From positions 9,785,001 to 9,849,000 of the forward strand of contig WPIO01000008.1 in NCBI GenBank assembly GCA_009760855.2: DNA of 64,000 bases, read 5' to 3'. The notes under the pieces were generated by a model. That model searched no databases and was not told where the DNA came from. It was given only the letters and a program-made list of their open reading frames with translations. Source of the DNA: Cristatella mucedo. Its lineage: Eukaryota > Bryozoa > Phylactolaemata > Cristatellidae. The position numbers were made by a program, and so were the translations under genes. Each line of letters opens with the position of its first letter. Position 1 is the first letter of the stretch. Of this stretch, positions 45,881-57,849 are shown one piece after another.

Positions 45881-48005
45881 GCAACATATATTGAATGCGC
45901 AAGCTGTGATTTCGTAATCTGAGGGTAGTATAAACATACCTTTTTATTGCTGGTATTATGATCAACCCCTGATATGGAAAACTCGTCAAACGACCTTATA
46001 TTCCGGTGGATAAACTCAGTGATCGGAATATCGCTCGGAATTCCGTGCGTGACAATTGAAGCAGCACATTTTTATCGGAATGCTGATTGCAATAGTTATG
46101 ATAGCAGCGGCTGAGGTGATGTAGAGAGCTATGTAGTCTGAGCATCAAGCTAGAAGAAAGCTTGCAGCGTCTGCGTGCATGCAGGCACTTCGTGCAGACA
46201 CTGCGTGCATTCGAGGCAACCTGTGATGATGATTGCGCGAATATCGACGGCCTCCAGAAATAGCTTCTGATTATCAGAATATTCCATTGCTTGTGTGATA
46301 ACTGGCTGTAGAATCAGCTTCCAGGTGGGCTGGCCAGAGTGGGTAAGAAGATTCGATGTTAAAAGATATCCCTCGGCTTGAAATTAGGCTTGAAATTGCT
46401 CCTCGAAAGCCCCTCGAAAACGCGCAACTTTTAATAATCATCAAAATTAAATTCAATATTTCAATATTCATCTCAATGAAGTTCCACTTGCCGTGTTGCC
46501 CAATGCATAGCTACATACGTCGGCGTGTCTATCGTATGGCTAACCAAAAGCTGGGACTGGAGGCAGCTCACAGCATTCTCGTTCAGCTCAATCTACCCCA
46601 GAGGATTTTCTATGCGATTTAAACCCCTCTATTTGTGATTCCAGCTCTACTAGATTAGTAATATCACCTGGTGGATTACTTCCGTGAATTGAGTATTTTG
46701 CAGAACCTCGCAACTGGCAGCATCCAAAGGTAGGCTGACTTAACCGTCTCGCTTCCGTAGCGGCAGTGGCACCGTGGCCGCTATCAACCCCGCACGCAGT
46801 GAACAAGAGAAGATCGCCTACTAAAGGACTCAATACCTATGGTCTTCGTTGTGCAGTAAGAGCACCTTGAACCCTTGTGCAAAGGCCCGGAGGCGTCCAT
46901 TCTTTTTCGCATCCTGTCGTTAGCGTCGCGTACACGTGCGTCACGTATCGATCGCTCGCATCTCGCTCTCGCAACGACGCGTCCGCAGTTCCCTTGCCGT
47001 TCTTTTCACCTCCGTAATTACGGGAACATTCCAAACTTAGGGACGGCCGAGTGGCGTTTCCTAGCGCCGTCTGTACAGTCGTCATCCGCTCGGGCGTTCG
47101 CTCGTGACACTGAAGCTGAGCAGTTACAGCGCAATTTCTTAAAAGTTAGCGTACTTATGTAGCTAAGTGTGCTTTACGTAAGCCTTTCTTCCACCCTCTA
47201 CATGGTCACCGCATCCTTCGCTTCTAAAGATATATCTCCCGTCTCTTCGAATTGTTCTCATGAATGAGCTGCTCCTGCTCCACTCGCAAGTGGCACGTGG
47301 TTAGGTGGTTACTTTGCCATAGCTCTGTGGCACAAATTCGACCCTACGGCCGCTCGACCGCCGAAGACACTCGTAACAAAGTGCGACAGCCAGTCGCGTG
47401 ACGGCTTCCTTCTGCTATATCATTTTTTATTATTTTTATTTTACGTAATGCTAGTATTGTATATTTCTACATGCACAGAGCGCCTTCCTCGGAAAGGAAA
47501 GCACCGCCAAAAAGTGGTAAGGTTCTCGTCTTACCGGCCAGCGGTACCGACTCTTCTCGTCGACTAGGGATCGCTTGAAGACGTCGCCGCCTCTGCTTGT
47601 TAAAATTATGCCCAGCAAACAATTTATTTTATCTTACTTCGAGCACGGCTTGGTTGACGACCATTGTTTAAATATGGCTGTTGCAGCTCTCAGGCTGGTG
47701 CACGCAAACAAATGCTGCGCCACTTCTGCATGTAGAAGGCGTCCAGGCTCGGCAATGTTCTCTCTCTCTCTCTCCCTCTCTCTTTCTTTGCCACCTATGC
47801 AATGCATGCTATGCCTTGCATGCAAGTGTTTTCTTCTCCGAGCGCTGTTTTGATCATTCAATAATGTTCGACGTGTTACCCTTACCTTAATTATGAAATT
47901 AATAGATTAATCTAAGCAATTACGCTGACCGTTTACGTTTTTATCGCAATATCCCTTGAAACAAACTGCAGTATCAGCCACCGTAAATTAGAAAACGTAC
48001 AGCAG
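45881..48005. other. No gene recognised; short (CT)n at 47761-47785
   Basis: Mixed DNA. Frames up to 95 codons without domains or paired splice signals. Confidence 0.3.
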
Positions 48006-48009
48006 ACGC

Positions 48010-48395
48010 TAATAATAATAATAATGCACGTGATAAAGTTCCCTCAGAGAACTCAATCTCTCTCTAGGTGCTTTACATTTGCTGATAAGAGAAATGCAAT
48101 TGAATGGTGAGTAAAATCATGCTTGATAAGCAAGCAAATTGAATAACATGGTTAGAGGTGACATGCACAGGGTCAGCGTGCAAATGTGGTTAGTGGCAGC
48201 ATGCAGTGTCAGCACGCATAAGCACACCAAGGACGAATCACAGGGAACCACTAAATGCTGACCTAAATAGGTGTGTTGTTAAGTTCTTTTTAAATGTAGT
48301 CAGGTCAGGGGAGTTTCTGACGCAGGTCGGGAGGAAGTTCCAGGCCTTGGGAGCATACGAACTAAATGCCGGTCTCCAAAGACGCTCAGTAAATG
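48010..48395 (-). mobile_element. L2-A LINE 3' end
   Basis: Minus strand: region encoding APKAWNFLPTCVRN (frameshifted), HLFRSAFSGSL-equivalent and the complete 3' UTR with hairpin tail (48024-48082), ending in (AAT)n at 48010. Confidence 0.85.
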
Positions 48396-49967
48396 ACCAC
48401 TTGCTTTAATACGGCTTCTGCAATAGTGGGAGGAAATTATCAAAATGTTTATGCTCGATACAATCCAGTCCCTGCTGGCATAGTGTTTTCTTAATGCCAA
48501 CACTCAGGATTTGGTTAAGCAATTAACTATCAAATCTAGTTAAAACTGTAAAAAAGCTACTATTGCATATAAAAGAGCAGATACAAGAAATCAATCGACT
48601 GGCGATATAAAGGCTAGATGCATTGGTTCAATTTCCAACACGACTACTCAAGTACGAGGTTTTCTAATAGAAATAGTAGCTGCAAAGGTACTTTTATCCT
48701 AACCCTGAATTCCAAATGGTGGTTGGGGATAATTTTGTAATTCCGGTAAATCAGAATTGTGTACTCGACAGCTCTGTACTGGTGTTAGTTACAGTTTATT
48801 AGACCAACCGAGTCGGTAAAACCGCTTTTCTAATACTCTTAATAGAAGTAAGAAATAGCAAGAATTCTCAAATCGTCATCTTGAGTTGGAGTGCTACTCT
48901 CTATTTATATTAGCAATAAATAATTAGTATGGAATTATATCGTATACCTTTAATTAATGACTGTTAAACAAACTATTTATATATTTATGAAATGAATATA
49001 TGTATGCATACCGCCATACACATATACATTCGGGGGAAGAAGTATTGGCGAGGACGCTTTAGATGGCCGCTTGACCCCAAAAGTTACGACTCTGGTATAA
49101 ACGCACTACTGCAACCTGCTGTCATTGTTTTTATTACATGCAATAACCTTACGTAAGGCGTGAGAAAACTTGTAGTACAATTAGAAAAACCGGTGGTACT
49201 TATATTAGGTCAAACCATAACGGCAAACAGTAGCCTGTCTGGGCTGCTCAGGCATAGAATGAACTACGCTATCCTAAACATCTGGCTTTATCGTTTTCCA
49301 AACATCCTGCAAACTTGGGACAAGCCATTCTAAAGATGTGATACGCGCTACTTGAGCTCCGAGCCTTCGAGCCACTTCACTCAGAGACACTTAATGGGAT
49401 CCAGGTTTGAAGATTGACTAACTTGGCCACGCTGCGAGCATGGTGGCCCAATCGACCACATTCCAGGCTATGGCAGAAAAGATATTCCGTGCCCAGACGT
49501 AGTCTAATTGCCCGATTTGAAAAGAAAACAATCTCCACGACGGCTTATTGGATTGGGTAGTGCAACTTGCTGCTGTGGTTCTAAATAAACGTCTTGCGTA
49601 ATGATGGCAGGTATCGGCTACAAAAGCATGTCCCAGACCCAAAATCCATGCGCTGCCAAGTTTCACCATTATATATTCGAAGGTCATTCATATTGAAAAT
49701 TTGAGCAACGAAGCATGCATGGTGTGAATTTGAGTTACCAAAAATTTTGAATTTTCTCTCATCGCCCGTTCTATTTCGCCTCAGTCTTGGTGGGCCCAGC
49801 CTGCTCTTCTCCTAGCCCACTCCAAATGAGCCACTTCATACAGTACGGACAGGAGTTGGTTTTTTTATGTTCGGAGCAAACACAATTCGTTCATCTAGTC
49901 GGTGCATAATCGCATTTCCACCAAATAACTCCCGAGTAGGAGCCTCAGGCTCCTTGAGTATGCACGC
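48396..49967. other. AT-rich DNA, no gene resolved
   Basis: Distinctly AT-richer than the rest of the window. A 89-codon minus ATG frame (49687-49418) has no recognisable domain. Confidence 0.35.
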
Positions 49968-49975
49968 CTCTAATG

Positions 49976-50163
49976 CAGCAGTTCTCAACCTTCCTAATGC
50001 CGCAACCCTTTTATATAGTTCCTCATGTTGTGGCGACACCCAACCATAAAATCGTTGTGTGCAAAATGTGAAAATGCACGTTTTCCAATGATCTCAGGTG
50101 ATCCCTGTGAAAGGGTCGTTCGACCCCCAAAAAAGTCTCGACACTGCAGGTTGAGAACCACTG
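49976..50163 (-). mobile_element. SPIN-like non-autonomous hAT element
   Basis: TIRs cagcagttctcaacc and ggttgagaaccactg bound 188 bp. Flanks ctctaatg and ctctaaag are an 8-bp target duplication with one change and a central TA, as preferred by Buster-group hAT elements. Internal order (antisense to SPIN): ttcctaatgccgcaaccctt, gttcctcatgttgtggcgac, acccaaccataaaa, ccctgtgaaagggtcgttcg. No transposase. Confidence 0.9.
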
Positions 50164-50171
50164 CTCTAAAG

Positions 50172-51289
50172 GGTGAAACGATGCCATTCTGTCCTAGCGG
50201 GTGCAGTCAAATGTTAAAGGCCACGTCTCTCTGTCAGCGCTAACGACGTTATTGGTGACAGCTAGGTACTTCAGGCTGTACTTTAACGATCTCTCAACGA
50301 AACAAAACTATTCAGCACTTTTAGCATTACCAAGTCTCTCAAATTTGGCCCTGACACAAAGGCGGACCACTAAATGGTGCCAGGCGTGCCGTTTGGCGAC
50401 AGCTTGAGACTAAGAAATGAGAACTAGCCGGTTCAGCACTGCTTTCACACCAGTGCGCACGTCCATGTACCTCCATAAGTAAACTTTGCAGTCGCTTTCA
50501 ATGAGATGTAAATCGGGAAATGTGGAATTTTTAAATGAACCAAAAGTTTCGATGATAATTGGCATCAGTTTTTTGTTGTTTATGACGGCTGCTGAAAACG
50601 CCATTATGTAAGACCTAACGGTAATGAGGGCATCAGCTCTTTTTGCTTCGGTATAATGGTTCACGGTCGAACGCCTAATATTCATCACACACACTTCTGG
50701 TCACCAACACTTCTGCGCTTGAATGCAGTCATGTCAAAGATTAACCTGAGATATTTAGAGTTTTAATGGAATGAAAGGTAAGAAAAATAAAAAACGAGAG
50801 TGCCCAACAATGTCAAAACGGGCCGCCTATTGTGCCTTGCCATGTTTTTGTCATCGAAATCACAAGAAGACACCATGAAAATCCAAAAGTATCTAATTTT
50901 AAACAACAAAACAGCAGTTAAATTATATAAATCAACAATGACATTAAATAATTATGTAGATCTGTACAGCACTATAGTAGCCGTTCCAATGCTGTTGGGT
51001 TGCTATTCGACACAGTCAATGTGCTGTGGCTTTTCATAAGATAAGCAAGGCGTTTGCTGCGAACCTGTCACCGTTCGCACCGTTGGCAGGTGGATTGGTC
51101 AAAGCGTGGAGGCCATTTTCTACCTACCCCTAACGAAGCTGGTGAAAATCAAATCGCAGTGGATTTAGAATCAGCCTAAGATTTTTCAGCTTACCGCTTT
51201 TTTATCTTCTATTCTTGATCGAAATTTAGCTCAGGTTTAATTTTTCGTGACTAAGGAAGGCCCGTTAGCCTCTGGACCCAATCATAGCC
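50172..51289. other. No gene resolved
   Basis: A 94-codon minus frame (50694-50410; LMPIIIETFGSFKNSTF) faintly recalls a C-terminal segment of some retroelement polyproteins but cannot be assigned. Confidence 0.3.
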
Positions 51290-51432
51290 CCTGAGTAAGG
51301 TGCTCGCTCTTCACAATCCAAGTCGTAGGTTCGGGTCCTGCAGCAGTGGGCCATCCTTTAATTCCCACTGCAAGCAGCCATAGCAGTTTAGGCTCTTCGG
51401 CAACTATGCAAATGAGGCTGTTAAATCGGCTA
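51290..51432 (+). mobile_element. SINE-B
   Basis: cctgagtaaggtgctcgctc, gtaggttcgggtcctgcagc (B-box-like), gggccatcctttaattccca, ctgcaagcagc, and the end aggctcttcggcaactatgc then gaggctgttaaatcgg. Confidence 0.6.
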
Positions 51433-52198
51433 ATCTTGTAAACTTCGAGTGAAGAAGACCAGTATATATGGGATCAATGCTTTTTGTACGACTTACAAAA
51501 AGCACTTCTGCTGCGAAAGTTCTGAACCAGACCCTCTCACGGAGATTGACTAGCAAACCTGTAGGCTTTCACAGCTATACCACCCTGGTATGCAAGTAAG
51601 TATCCTGTAAGAAGCATGTGATATCTTAGCTGACACAATAATTTCACAAGCCGAAGAAGATTTCCGGCCGATTTATCTAGACAATATTATCCTCGTCGAC
51701 GTATTCGTTTTCTTTATCCAAGTTCTAAGCCGACGCGAGACACGAAAGCAAAGGAACGGGGGGGGGGCTAATCGGGGGTACTGGGTGGAGAACCGTACTC
51801 CAGCGATGACCTGCGGTGGCTCAAAACTCCAGCGATTGCCGTTGAGCCACCTACTGTCAGAGCCATGTACTAATCCTGAGCCGCTTGCTATAGCTTTCAA
51901 CTTGAGGCTTATGGATATATTACCAGGTCACACACTCCTTCCATTACATCACATGATGAAATACTTGAATGCCCCTTTAGCTTTCTACTCGAAACCGGTG
52001 GGTCTCTCGAAGAGAAGGCACTCGCTCATTCCTCTGATCGCTAGTCCACGGTGATTTCTTGACATTTTCTGCTCTTCATGCGATTTTATTGTACTTAGAC
52101 TGAAATTACTTAATTTCGGTTCAATGTGAAGCTAGCTATATGTTGTGCTTGCATAGTTCTCAAGTCACGTCACGTGTTATATTTTTTCTATCTCATTC
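51433..52198. other. No feature recognised
   Basis: Contains a G9 run near 51760. No supported feature. Confidence 0.35.
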
Positions 52199-52756
52199 GA
52201 CCACCACCAGCGCTGCTGATTGAGCCTACCACTCTTCGAGAGAAGGCGACATACCTGCGGGAGATTTGGTGCGGTACAAGAACTACCGGACGTAATACAA
52301 CACTTGGTCACCTGGCACAGTGGTGGCCAGTCGTGGACACTGTATGTATGCCATGCAAGCAGGGACTCACATCACAGTATTCCATGCAGATCAGCTTCGA
52401 AGGGGACCGCTGTGCCCTGTCAAGTCAGATGCCTAGCAACAGGTCACTTTCAGGCACTAAACAACAACAATATGCTGTTCTAGTCATGTTCTAGTCATGC
52501 TCATCTAGTCAAGTTCGAGTCATTATAGTCAATTGGTTTGCTATTATCTTCACTTTCGCTGCCTGCAGCAGGAGATGAAACGTCTGTTGTGGAAGAGAGG
52601 CATGCCGAAGCAGGTAATTCCATCACAGAGGCACAGCCGCTGAATACCGAGATGGCTGCGAGAGCAGAATGCTACCCAGTCAGGGCAGCAGTGCCAGGAC
52701 ATTCCGTGAGAAAAACTAAGGGCAAACGGCCTGCTCAGTTTAAGAACTTTGTTTGA
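52199..52756 (+). mobile_element. Decayed Ty3/Gypsy-like pol fragment
   Basis: Plus frame LLIEPTTLREKATYLREIW, then TGRNTTLGHLAQWWPVVDT and CMPCKQGLTSQ follows the layout of the integrase zinc-binding (HHCC) region (reading LREIH...GH...TL...WP...C..C..SQ), but the histidines are lost. A second open stretch (52540-52756) ends SVRKTKGKRPAQFKNFV and stop, resembling the basic C-terminus of Gypsy-type polyproteins. The integrase core between them is missing or scrambled. No LTRs identified. Confidence 0.42.
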
Positions 52757-53502
52757 CGCCAGGCGCATTTTCGTAATAAAGGGCGATGTTGTGTTTGCAT
52801 AGATCTTTTTTCATATGCTATATTGGTTACATCTTATTAACTTACCTTTATGTAGTGCATCCGTGCTGGTCCACCGATTACACCTTGGGGTCCCCAGATT
52901 ACACCGCCGGGCTTTCTCCGCGGGGAGATGCCCAATCAACGTCTTGCAGAATGGCATGAGTCATGAGTCATTTAGAATGCAAATTGCATAGACAGCGTCT
53001 GTCCTCTATCTGCATACATAACACTATCAAATAAAAAACCATTAACAAAGTGGCTGGAATTGCAGCTCGTGCAGGCCAGTTCCTGGCCGCACCGGGAGGC
53101 GGCAATGCCCTCTGGAGTCGTTGGACTCCTACACCGCCGGCATCCACTGGTCTTTCCCCAGATGCCAACCAGCGGCAGGCCGCCCGTTACTGCGGGGGCA
53201 CTCATCAGAGCTCAGCACCAGAGCTAATGCTCAGAGCCACTCCCATAAGTCACGTGAGTCGTGCCGTCTTTGAAGACAGTGGCTGCACAAAATCCACGGC
53301 CTTACTTCGAAACCTAGTGTGCTAGTGCTCATCTCGATATGTAAAGTTAGACGCTACAGCAGCGTAAAATCCAACTGAAACTACCCGCTCCTCTCTGATT
53401 AGGATGAAGTTATTGGCTCTCGATTGGAAGGTAACTTATCTCCCAAGCTACTTTGATAACGTGGCTAACGGTCAGTCACGTGGGTCAATCCTGCCGAAGG
53501 CA
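52757..53502. other. No gene resolved
   Basis: A 91-codon plus frame at 53050-53325 lacks support. The first 100 bp could be Gypsy 3' sequence. Confidence 0.3.
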
Positions 53503-53540
53503 TATAAGTTCCACTTGCCCAACCGCCGAGCCATCAGCGA
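53503..53540 (+). promoter_or_regulatory. TATA box and initiator-like site
   Basis: catATAAGttc with TATAAG at 53503-53508 and ccATCAGcg with the A at 53536, 33 nt downstream. Confidence 0.4.
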
Positions 53541-53699
53541 GGCAGTGAGGCATTGAGCACCTCTCTCTAACTCCCTGCGTCTCACGAGCAGATAACAGAT
53601 AGCAGCACCGTCAACAGGGCTAGTGATAGCTTAGCGAGTACTATAGGTGTAGCTGAATATCACCAGGTAGAGTGGTGTCGGAAATTATCATTATACAAG
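53536..53699 (+). other. Candidate 5' non-coding exon
   Basis: 164 bp without any ATG between the predicted start and a consensus donor, TACAA|GTGAGT (53700). This is the layout of an untranslated first exon. Confidence 0.35.
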
Positions 53700-54286
53700 T
53701 GAGTTTGTGAATTCACTGTATAATCATACTTGCACAGCCTTCCACCTTTCTCCCAACGAGAAAAGTCATCGAAAATTTTTGTCTACAACGCTTGGAGGAA
53801 TTTGCGTTTTCAGACAGCTTTGCACCACAATGACGTCCATCAGAATTCTAGCCTCAAGCATAAGGAGCAACGGTCGCGATCTGACTGCGGAACGAACGTC
53901 TCAGCCTAGAAGTAACATACGTCAGATGTAGAATCGCATACATACACTGTGCTCAAATCTTCGTGTGTTCATCCGGTCTGTTTTTTTTTAGATTAAGTCA
54001 TCAATTCTTATCTTTGATTCGCGATCATATCTACGAATGAAATACTAGGCAATTTAGTCGGGTGAATTGTCAACGGCGTCCGGCAGTCGAAGCAACTTGA
54101 CGTGTTTGTGGACTCTGTGATGGTCAACGGTTAGATGTCGTTGCAAAATACAGATTTTAGGTCTTCTCCTGGACTTTCGTCCACATGGGTGTTAGCTATA
54201 CATTGGGTTTTGGCGTCCTGAATCGAACCGTTTGGCAATGCAGTCGTGTAGCATATTGTTTTTTCCGGTTCCTAATTTCATGCAAG

Positions 54287-54501
54287 GATGCTGCACTTGG
54301 AAGGCTTTGGCTTTATATTCAATGAAATTCAGTAGGATCACTGAGATAGAGGCGAAAGCTAATGGATCGCACGCTCCTCTTTGCACAAACACAAGCAGCC
54401 TAGCAACCGCGGAAGAGGAAGCCGCCCGCAGCTCAGGCTCTGTAGCTCATAGCAAGGACTGGCCAGCGTCCGAGGCTGCTACGCCCGGTCGTATCGCTGA
54501 G
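54287..54501 (+). CDS. Candidate exon, Ser/Ala-rich unknown protein
   Basis: A strong polypyrimidine acceptor (ttttttccggttcctaattt then catgcaag) precedes 54287, and a perfect donor, GCTGAG|GTAAGT, follows 54501. The open frame reads CCTWKALALYSMKFSRITEI, EAKANGSHAPLCTNTSSL, ATAEEEAARSSGSVAHSKD, WPASEAATPGRIAE, leaving in phase 0. If spliced to the acceptor at gccgccaag (54664) it would end KDSSSQSQLRHWQ and stop. It lies downstream of the TATA/5' exon at 53.5 kb and may be part of that transcript. No domain recognised; the protein looks largely disordered. Confidence 0.35.
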
Positions 54502-54727
54502 GTAAGTGAATGCCTTTGTGAGCTAGCTGTCTCAGCTATTAAGACAGCATGCGGGTCTTGGGTTCCTTTGGAATGGCGTTGCCTTCCTTCTACATGCAAC
54601 GAATCCACGCTCGGGCGACCCACCTGCGTTGCGTCTGCCTCTCTCTCACCTCCTGCACGCCGCCAAGAAGGATAGCTCCTCGCAGAGCCAACTGAGGCAC
54701 TGGCAGTGACTGAGGGCAAAGTCGACG

Positions 54728-55048
54728 ATGTCCGAAATCTGGCACGTCCCGAACAAAGAAGCTTGTTTCACAATTTTCTTAATGACGTTTGGCCACCTCC
54801 TGCTAATTCCTGCTATGACTGCGACCATACCTGTGCCAGACGGAGACAATGCTGGCGGTCCATCGGGAGCGTGCTCGCGCGAGAGCAACGCCGACGACCA
54901 GACGAAAGTGCCTCGCAGGCACACGGAGACGTTTTACGGCACGTCCGCTACCACGATTCTGCTCGCCTGCGTCGCAAAGCTCTTCACTCGTGTGCGCATA
55001 CACATTCCATTATGTGCAAAAATGGGTAAAAATGAAATGATGAAATGA
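54728..55048 (+). CDS. Candidate coding ORF with membrane segments
   Basis: ATG-started frame: MSEIWHVPNKEACFTIFLMT, FGHLLLIPAMTATIPVPDGD, a polar stretch, then FYGTSATTILLACVAKLFTR. The first hydrophobic run (about residues 12-34) could be a signal anchor; the second (about 72-87) a membrane helix. No ATG lies between the acceptor-like ctcctcgcag (54680) and this start, so it could be the first coding exon of the 53.5 kb transcript. That conflicts with the alternative terminal exon described for 54287-54501. Donor-like gtaaaa sites follow at 55026. No family recognised. Confidence 0.3.
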   Translation: MSEIWHVPNKEACFTIFLMTFGHLLLIPAMTATIPVPDGDNAGGPSGACSRESNADDQTKVPRRHTETFYGTSATTILLACVAKLFTRVRIHIPLCAKMGKNEMMK

Positions 55049-55176
55049 AAATTAAATGAAATGAAATGGGTAAAAAAATCCATTATGGGCAAAAATGCTG
55101 AACGGAAACGATCGTGCGAATCGAGAAGGTGGCTTCAGAGCTGGTGCATTCCTCATGCGTCGGACAATGATCAACA

Positions 55177-55222
55177 CTATGCTGCTGCTGCTGCTTTTGC
55201 TGCTGCTTTTGCTGCTGCTGCT
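55177..55222. repeat. (CTG)n/(CTGCTTTTG)n repeat
   Basis: tgctgctgctgcttttgctg and further copies to 55222. Confidence 0.9.
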
Positions 55223-56299
55223 GAGATCTTTTAGCTTGTTTTGGTGACCCGTTGAAATCCACTCAACTCTGCACAATATGAGCCTGCTTCATATGCATGA
55301 CACGAAGCCTCAAAGAAAGCAGCTCGCAAACACTAAGAGTGCGGTTGACGAAGCTAGCAATGCGTAGAATCTGGCATTTCGGATACCATGTCACATGACG
55401 TACGCATGCCCACCGAACACGAAGCGCTTCAAAAGAAATTCCGGAGCTTAGCTGGTCATTAAAGATTTGCTTAGCCGATCATTAAAGAATTTTCCCAGCT
55501 GGTCATCCAAAATTAGTACAGAAATTTTAAAAGATAGTGCTAGCGTCAGGGCGAGCTCTCGTGACTAGTAAGTCAGTGACGCAGCTAAATACTTTCGCAT
55601 GCTTCTTGTCACCTCCTAGTCACAGGCCATTTTTTTCTCATTTTGAAGATCATATTTTGTGGCAACATGTTCCACCTGACGAGACTTGCAATCCACGAGA
55701 ACAATATGCCTAAAGTTTAATATCAAGAAAGAATATGGGCTGAAAAAACGAGAATGGATGGACTCTGCGCCAAATCCCCCAGCGAACTGCGCGAGAGCTA
55801 GCAGCCAGCTTGGAGCACTCCTTAAATGGTTTCTGCTGGTTTTGATGCTACCGCATGCCGGCCTTTTATAGAGTTTTTCGCTCCGAGGACTATTCAGTTC
55901 GGTGGCGACGCTGCCTCGCTCGCCACCCGTCACTCGGCCGCCCTCGACCTGCCCTTCTTCACCGTCAATGGCCGTACAGTTGTTATGCTGGCAAGGAATG
56001 CCGCCGTCGCTCTCCGAAACACATCGACACACGCGACACTCAAGCTTTCACCAATCTTGGGTCTACTGGCAGAACAGTCGGTGTCTAAAGAATGTCAATT
56101 GAAGATTCACGATGCGAGGACCTCAACATTTGGCCAACGTTCCAGAGCTCCGAGCTTCTTGAAGTCGGCTGCATAAATCGTTGTTCTACGAAGGTGTCCT
56201 TATTATCAGCATCTACGCTGCTTTCTGCTGATGACGCTCGGATGACTTCGAGCTGCCAGCTAGGATGCATCCTATTGAAACTGTGCAGTCGGACTCGGT
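55223..56299. other. No gene resolved; core-promoter-like pair at 55864-55899
   Basis: TTTTATAG at 55864-55871 and TCAGTT at 55894-55899 are spaced 29 nt. Overlapping frames on both strands (plus 55826-56176, minus 56032-55616) are mutually exclusive and unrecognised. Confidence 0.3.
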
Positions 56300-56590
56300 A
56301 CGCACTTTGTTTGGCCCGTGGTTTTAGGCAGTGATTTAGTAAGAGGTCATTGCAGAGCAATACACCTATATTTCGTGGAGATGCTAAGTGAGAAATGCCG
56401 ACTGAGCCTATTTCGAACATTCGATTTTCAAATTTCTGAGTTACTCTATTAGTTCCCATATGTGTGAAGTTTATCGTCTGATTTAAGTAGGCTTGCCGCC
56501 GCAACCAAATTACAATGTCAGGAGTGCCTGCTTTAAGAATGCTGAGAGAAGCTGGACCACAAGGAAGGCTCAAAGCCGAGGTCAAGCTGA
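56300..56590 (-). mobile_element. Divergent L2-family RT fragment
   Basis: Minus frame: IVIWLRRQAYLNQTINFTHM, then RVTQKFENRMFEIGSVGISH and ASPRNIGVLLCNDLLLNH align by eye with the L2-A segment TWMAANFLKLNDDK...MGKPSVIQKLKRLTLKIGS...SARNLGVIFQSDLSLDDH. Clearly an older or separate L2 lineage. Confidence 0.6.
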
Positions 56591-56647
56591 GACTACGTGG
56601 GCAAGATGAATACAGTAAAATGCCAAAATAAGTTCAACTAGACCAGC

Positions 56648-57297
56648 TCTAATAATAATAATAATAATAATGCACTTCATAAAGCGCCCTCGGAGAACTC
56701 AATCGCTCTCTAGGCGCTTTACATTTGCTGCAAAGGGAAATGCAATTGAATGGTGAGTAATATCATGCCTGATAAACAAACAAAATGAATAACATGGCTA
56801 GGGCTGACATGGACAGGGTCAACATGCAAATGTGGTAAGTGGCAGCATGCACAGTGTCAGCACTCATAAGCACATCAAGGACGAATCACAGGGACCCACT
56901 AAATGCTGTCCTAAATAGGTGTGTTTTTAAGTTTATTTTAAATGTGGCCAAGTTAAGGGTTGTTATGACGCAGGTCGGGAAGGAGTTCCAGGCTTTCGGA
57001 GCATACGAACTAAATGCACGGTCTCCAAAGGATCTGAGGTTTGTACGAGGTATTTGTAGATTGTTGGATTCCGAAAAGCGGGTGGTACGATGCTTGGCCT
57101 GATGGGGGAGTATATCTGAGAGATAGACTGGAGCCAAAGAATAAAGTGACCTAAAAGTGAGCGACAAAACCTTTAAGTTAATCCGTTGCATGACTGGTAG
57201 CCAGTGCAGGTCGGCGAGAAGTGGTGTGATGTGGCAATTGCGACGCTCACGACAGACAAGCCTAGCTGAAGAGTTTTGTACCAGCTGCAATTGCGTG
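56648..57297 (-). mobile_element. L2-A LINE 3' end, uninterrupted C-terminal frame
   Basis: Minus frame of 134 codons without interruption: MQLVQNSSARLVCRERRNC, ITPLLADLHWLPVMQRINLK, SLAPVYLSDILPHQAKHRTT, APKAWNSFPTCVITTLNL, LKTHLFRTAFSGSL and stop, then the full 3' UTR, hairpin tail (56668-56730) and (AAT)n. Confidence 0.92.
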
Positions 57298-57849
57298 CTC
57301 TGAGAAATCCAAATTTTTAAATGCTCATCTGATGACTATTGGTTCTTGAAATTTCCTCTTCTTAATCTCCTGCAGCTGAAATATCATGCACTCAGCTGCA
57401 GTGCGTTCCCAGCCACGAGCAGGCGAGATGACATGCCCTGCAGGCGAATCAGTGGCAACAAGCGCTCCAGAAATATTCCGTTCTGCTATCAGAGAGAGAC
57501 TTAACCCCAGTGCCTCCGAGAATATCGTCCAAGACTTAAGGCCGTGCTGAATCTGTGGAGAGACTTTCTCTCTATTCGGACTATAACTAACTCACTCGGT
57601 GTGATTTCTCTTTCTACAATTTCAACTGGCTTGAAATTATGTATCTTAGTTTATTCAAAGGAAAGCTCTCTCAAGAGTCTGGGCGAAAGTTTCTGAAGTT
57701 TTCTGCTGCCTAGTGTTGATATCCTAACGACTCGCCTAACAACAGTCGCTGTCGAGATGCTAGGACCAAACCTGTGGCTAACGTTAAAAGTATTAGGCTT
57801 ACTAGGTATGCATGGTGGCCGACAATGTGGGCATCTCACTCAGAAGTAG
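57298..57849. other. No feature recognised
   Basis: Between two L2 fragments; no RT sequence recognised here. Confidence 0.35.

Noticed and set aside
49418-49687. 89-codon minus ATG frame (MTFEYIMVKLGSAWILGLGH)
   Set aside because: Reasonable composition but no recognisable family, splice signal or promoter; kept out of the gene list.
50410-50694. 94-codon minus frame with PIIIETFGSF
   Set aside because: Vague resemblance to retroelement C-termini, too weak to name.
55616-56032. 138-codon minus frame and overlapping 116-codon plus frame
   Set aside because: They exclude each other and neither shows a domain; only the promoter-like pair is noted.
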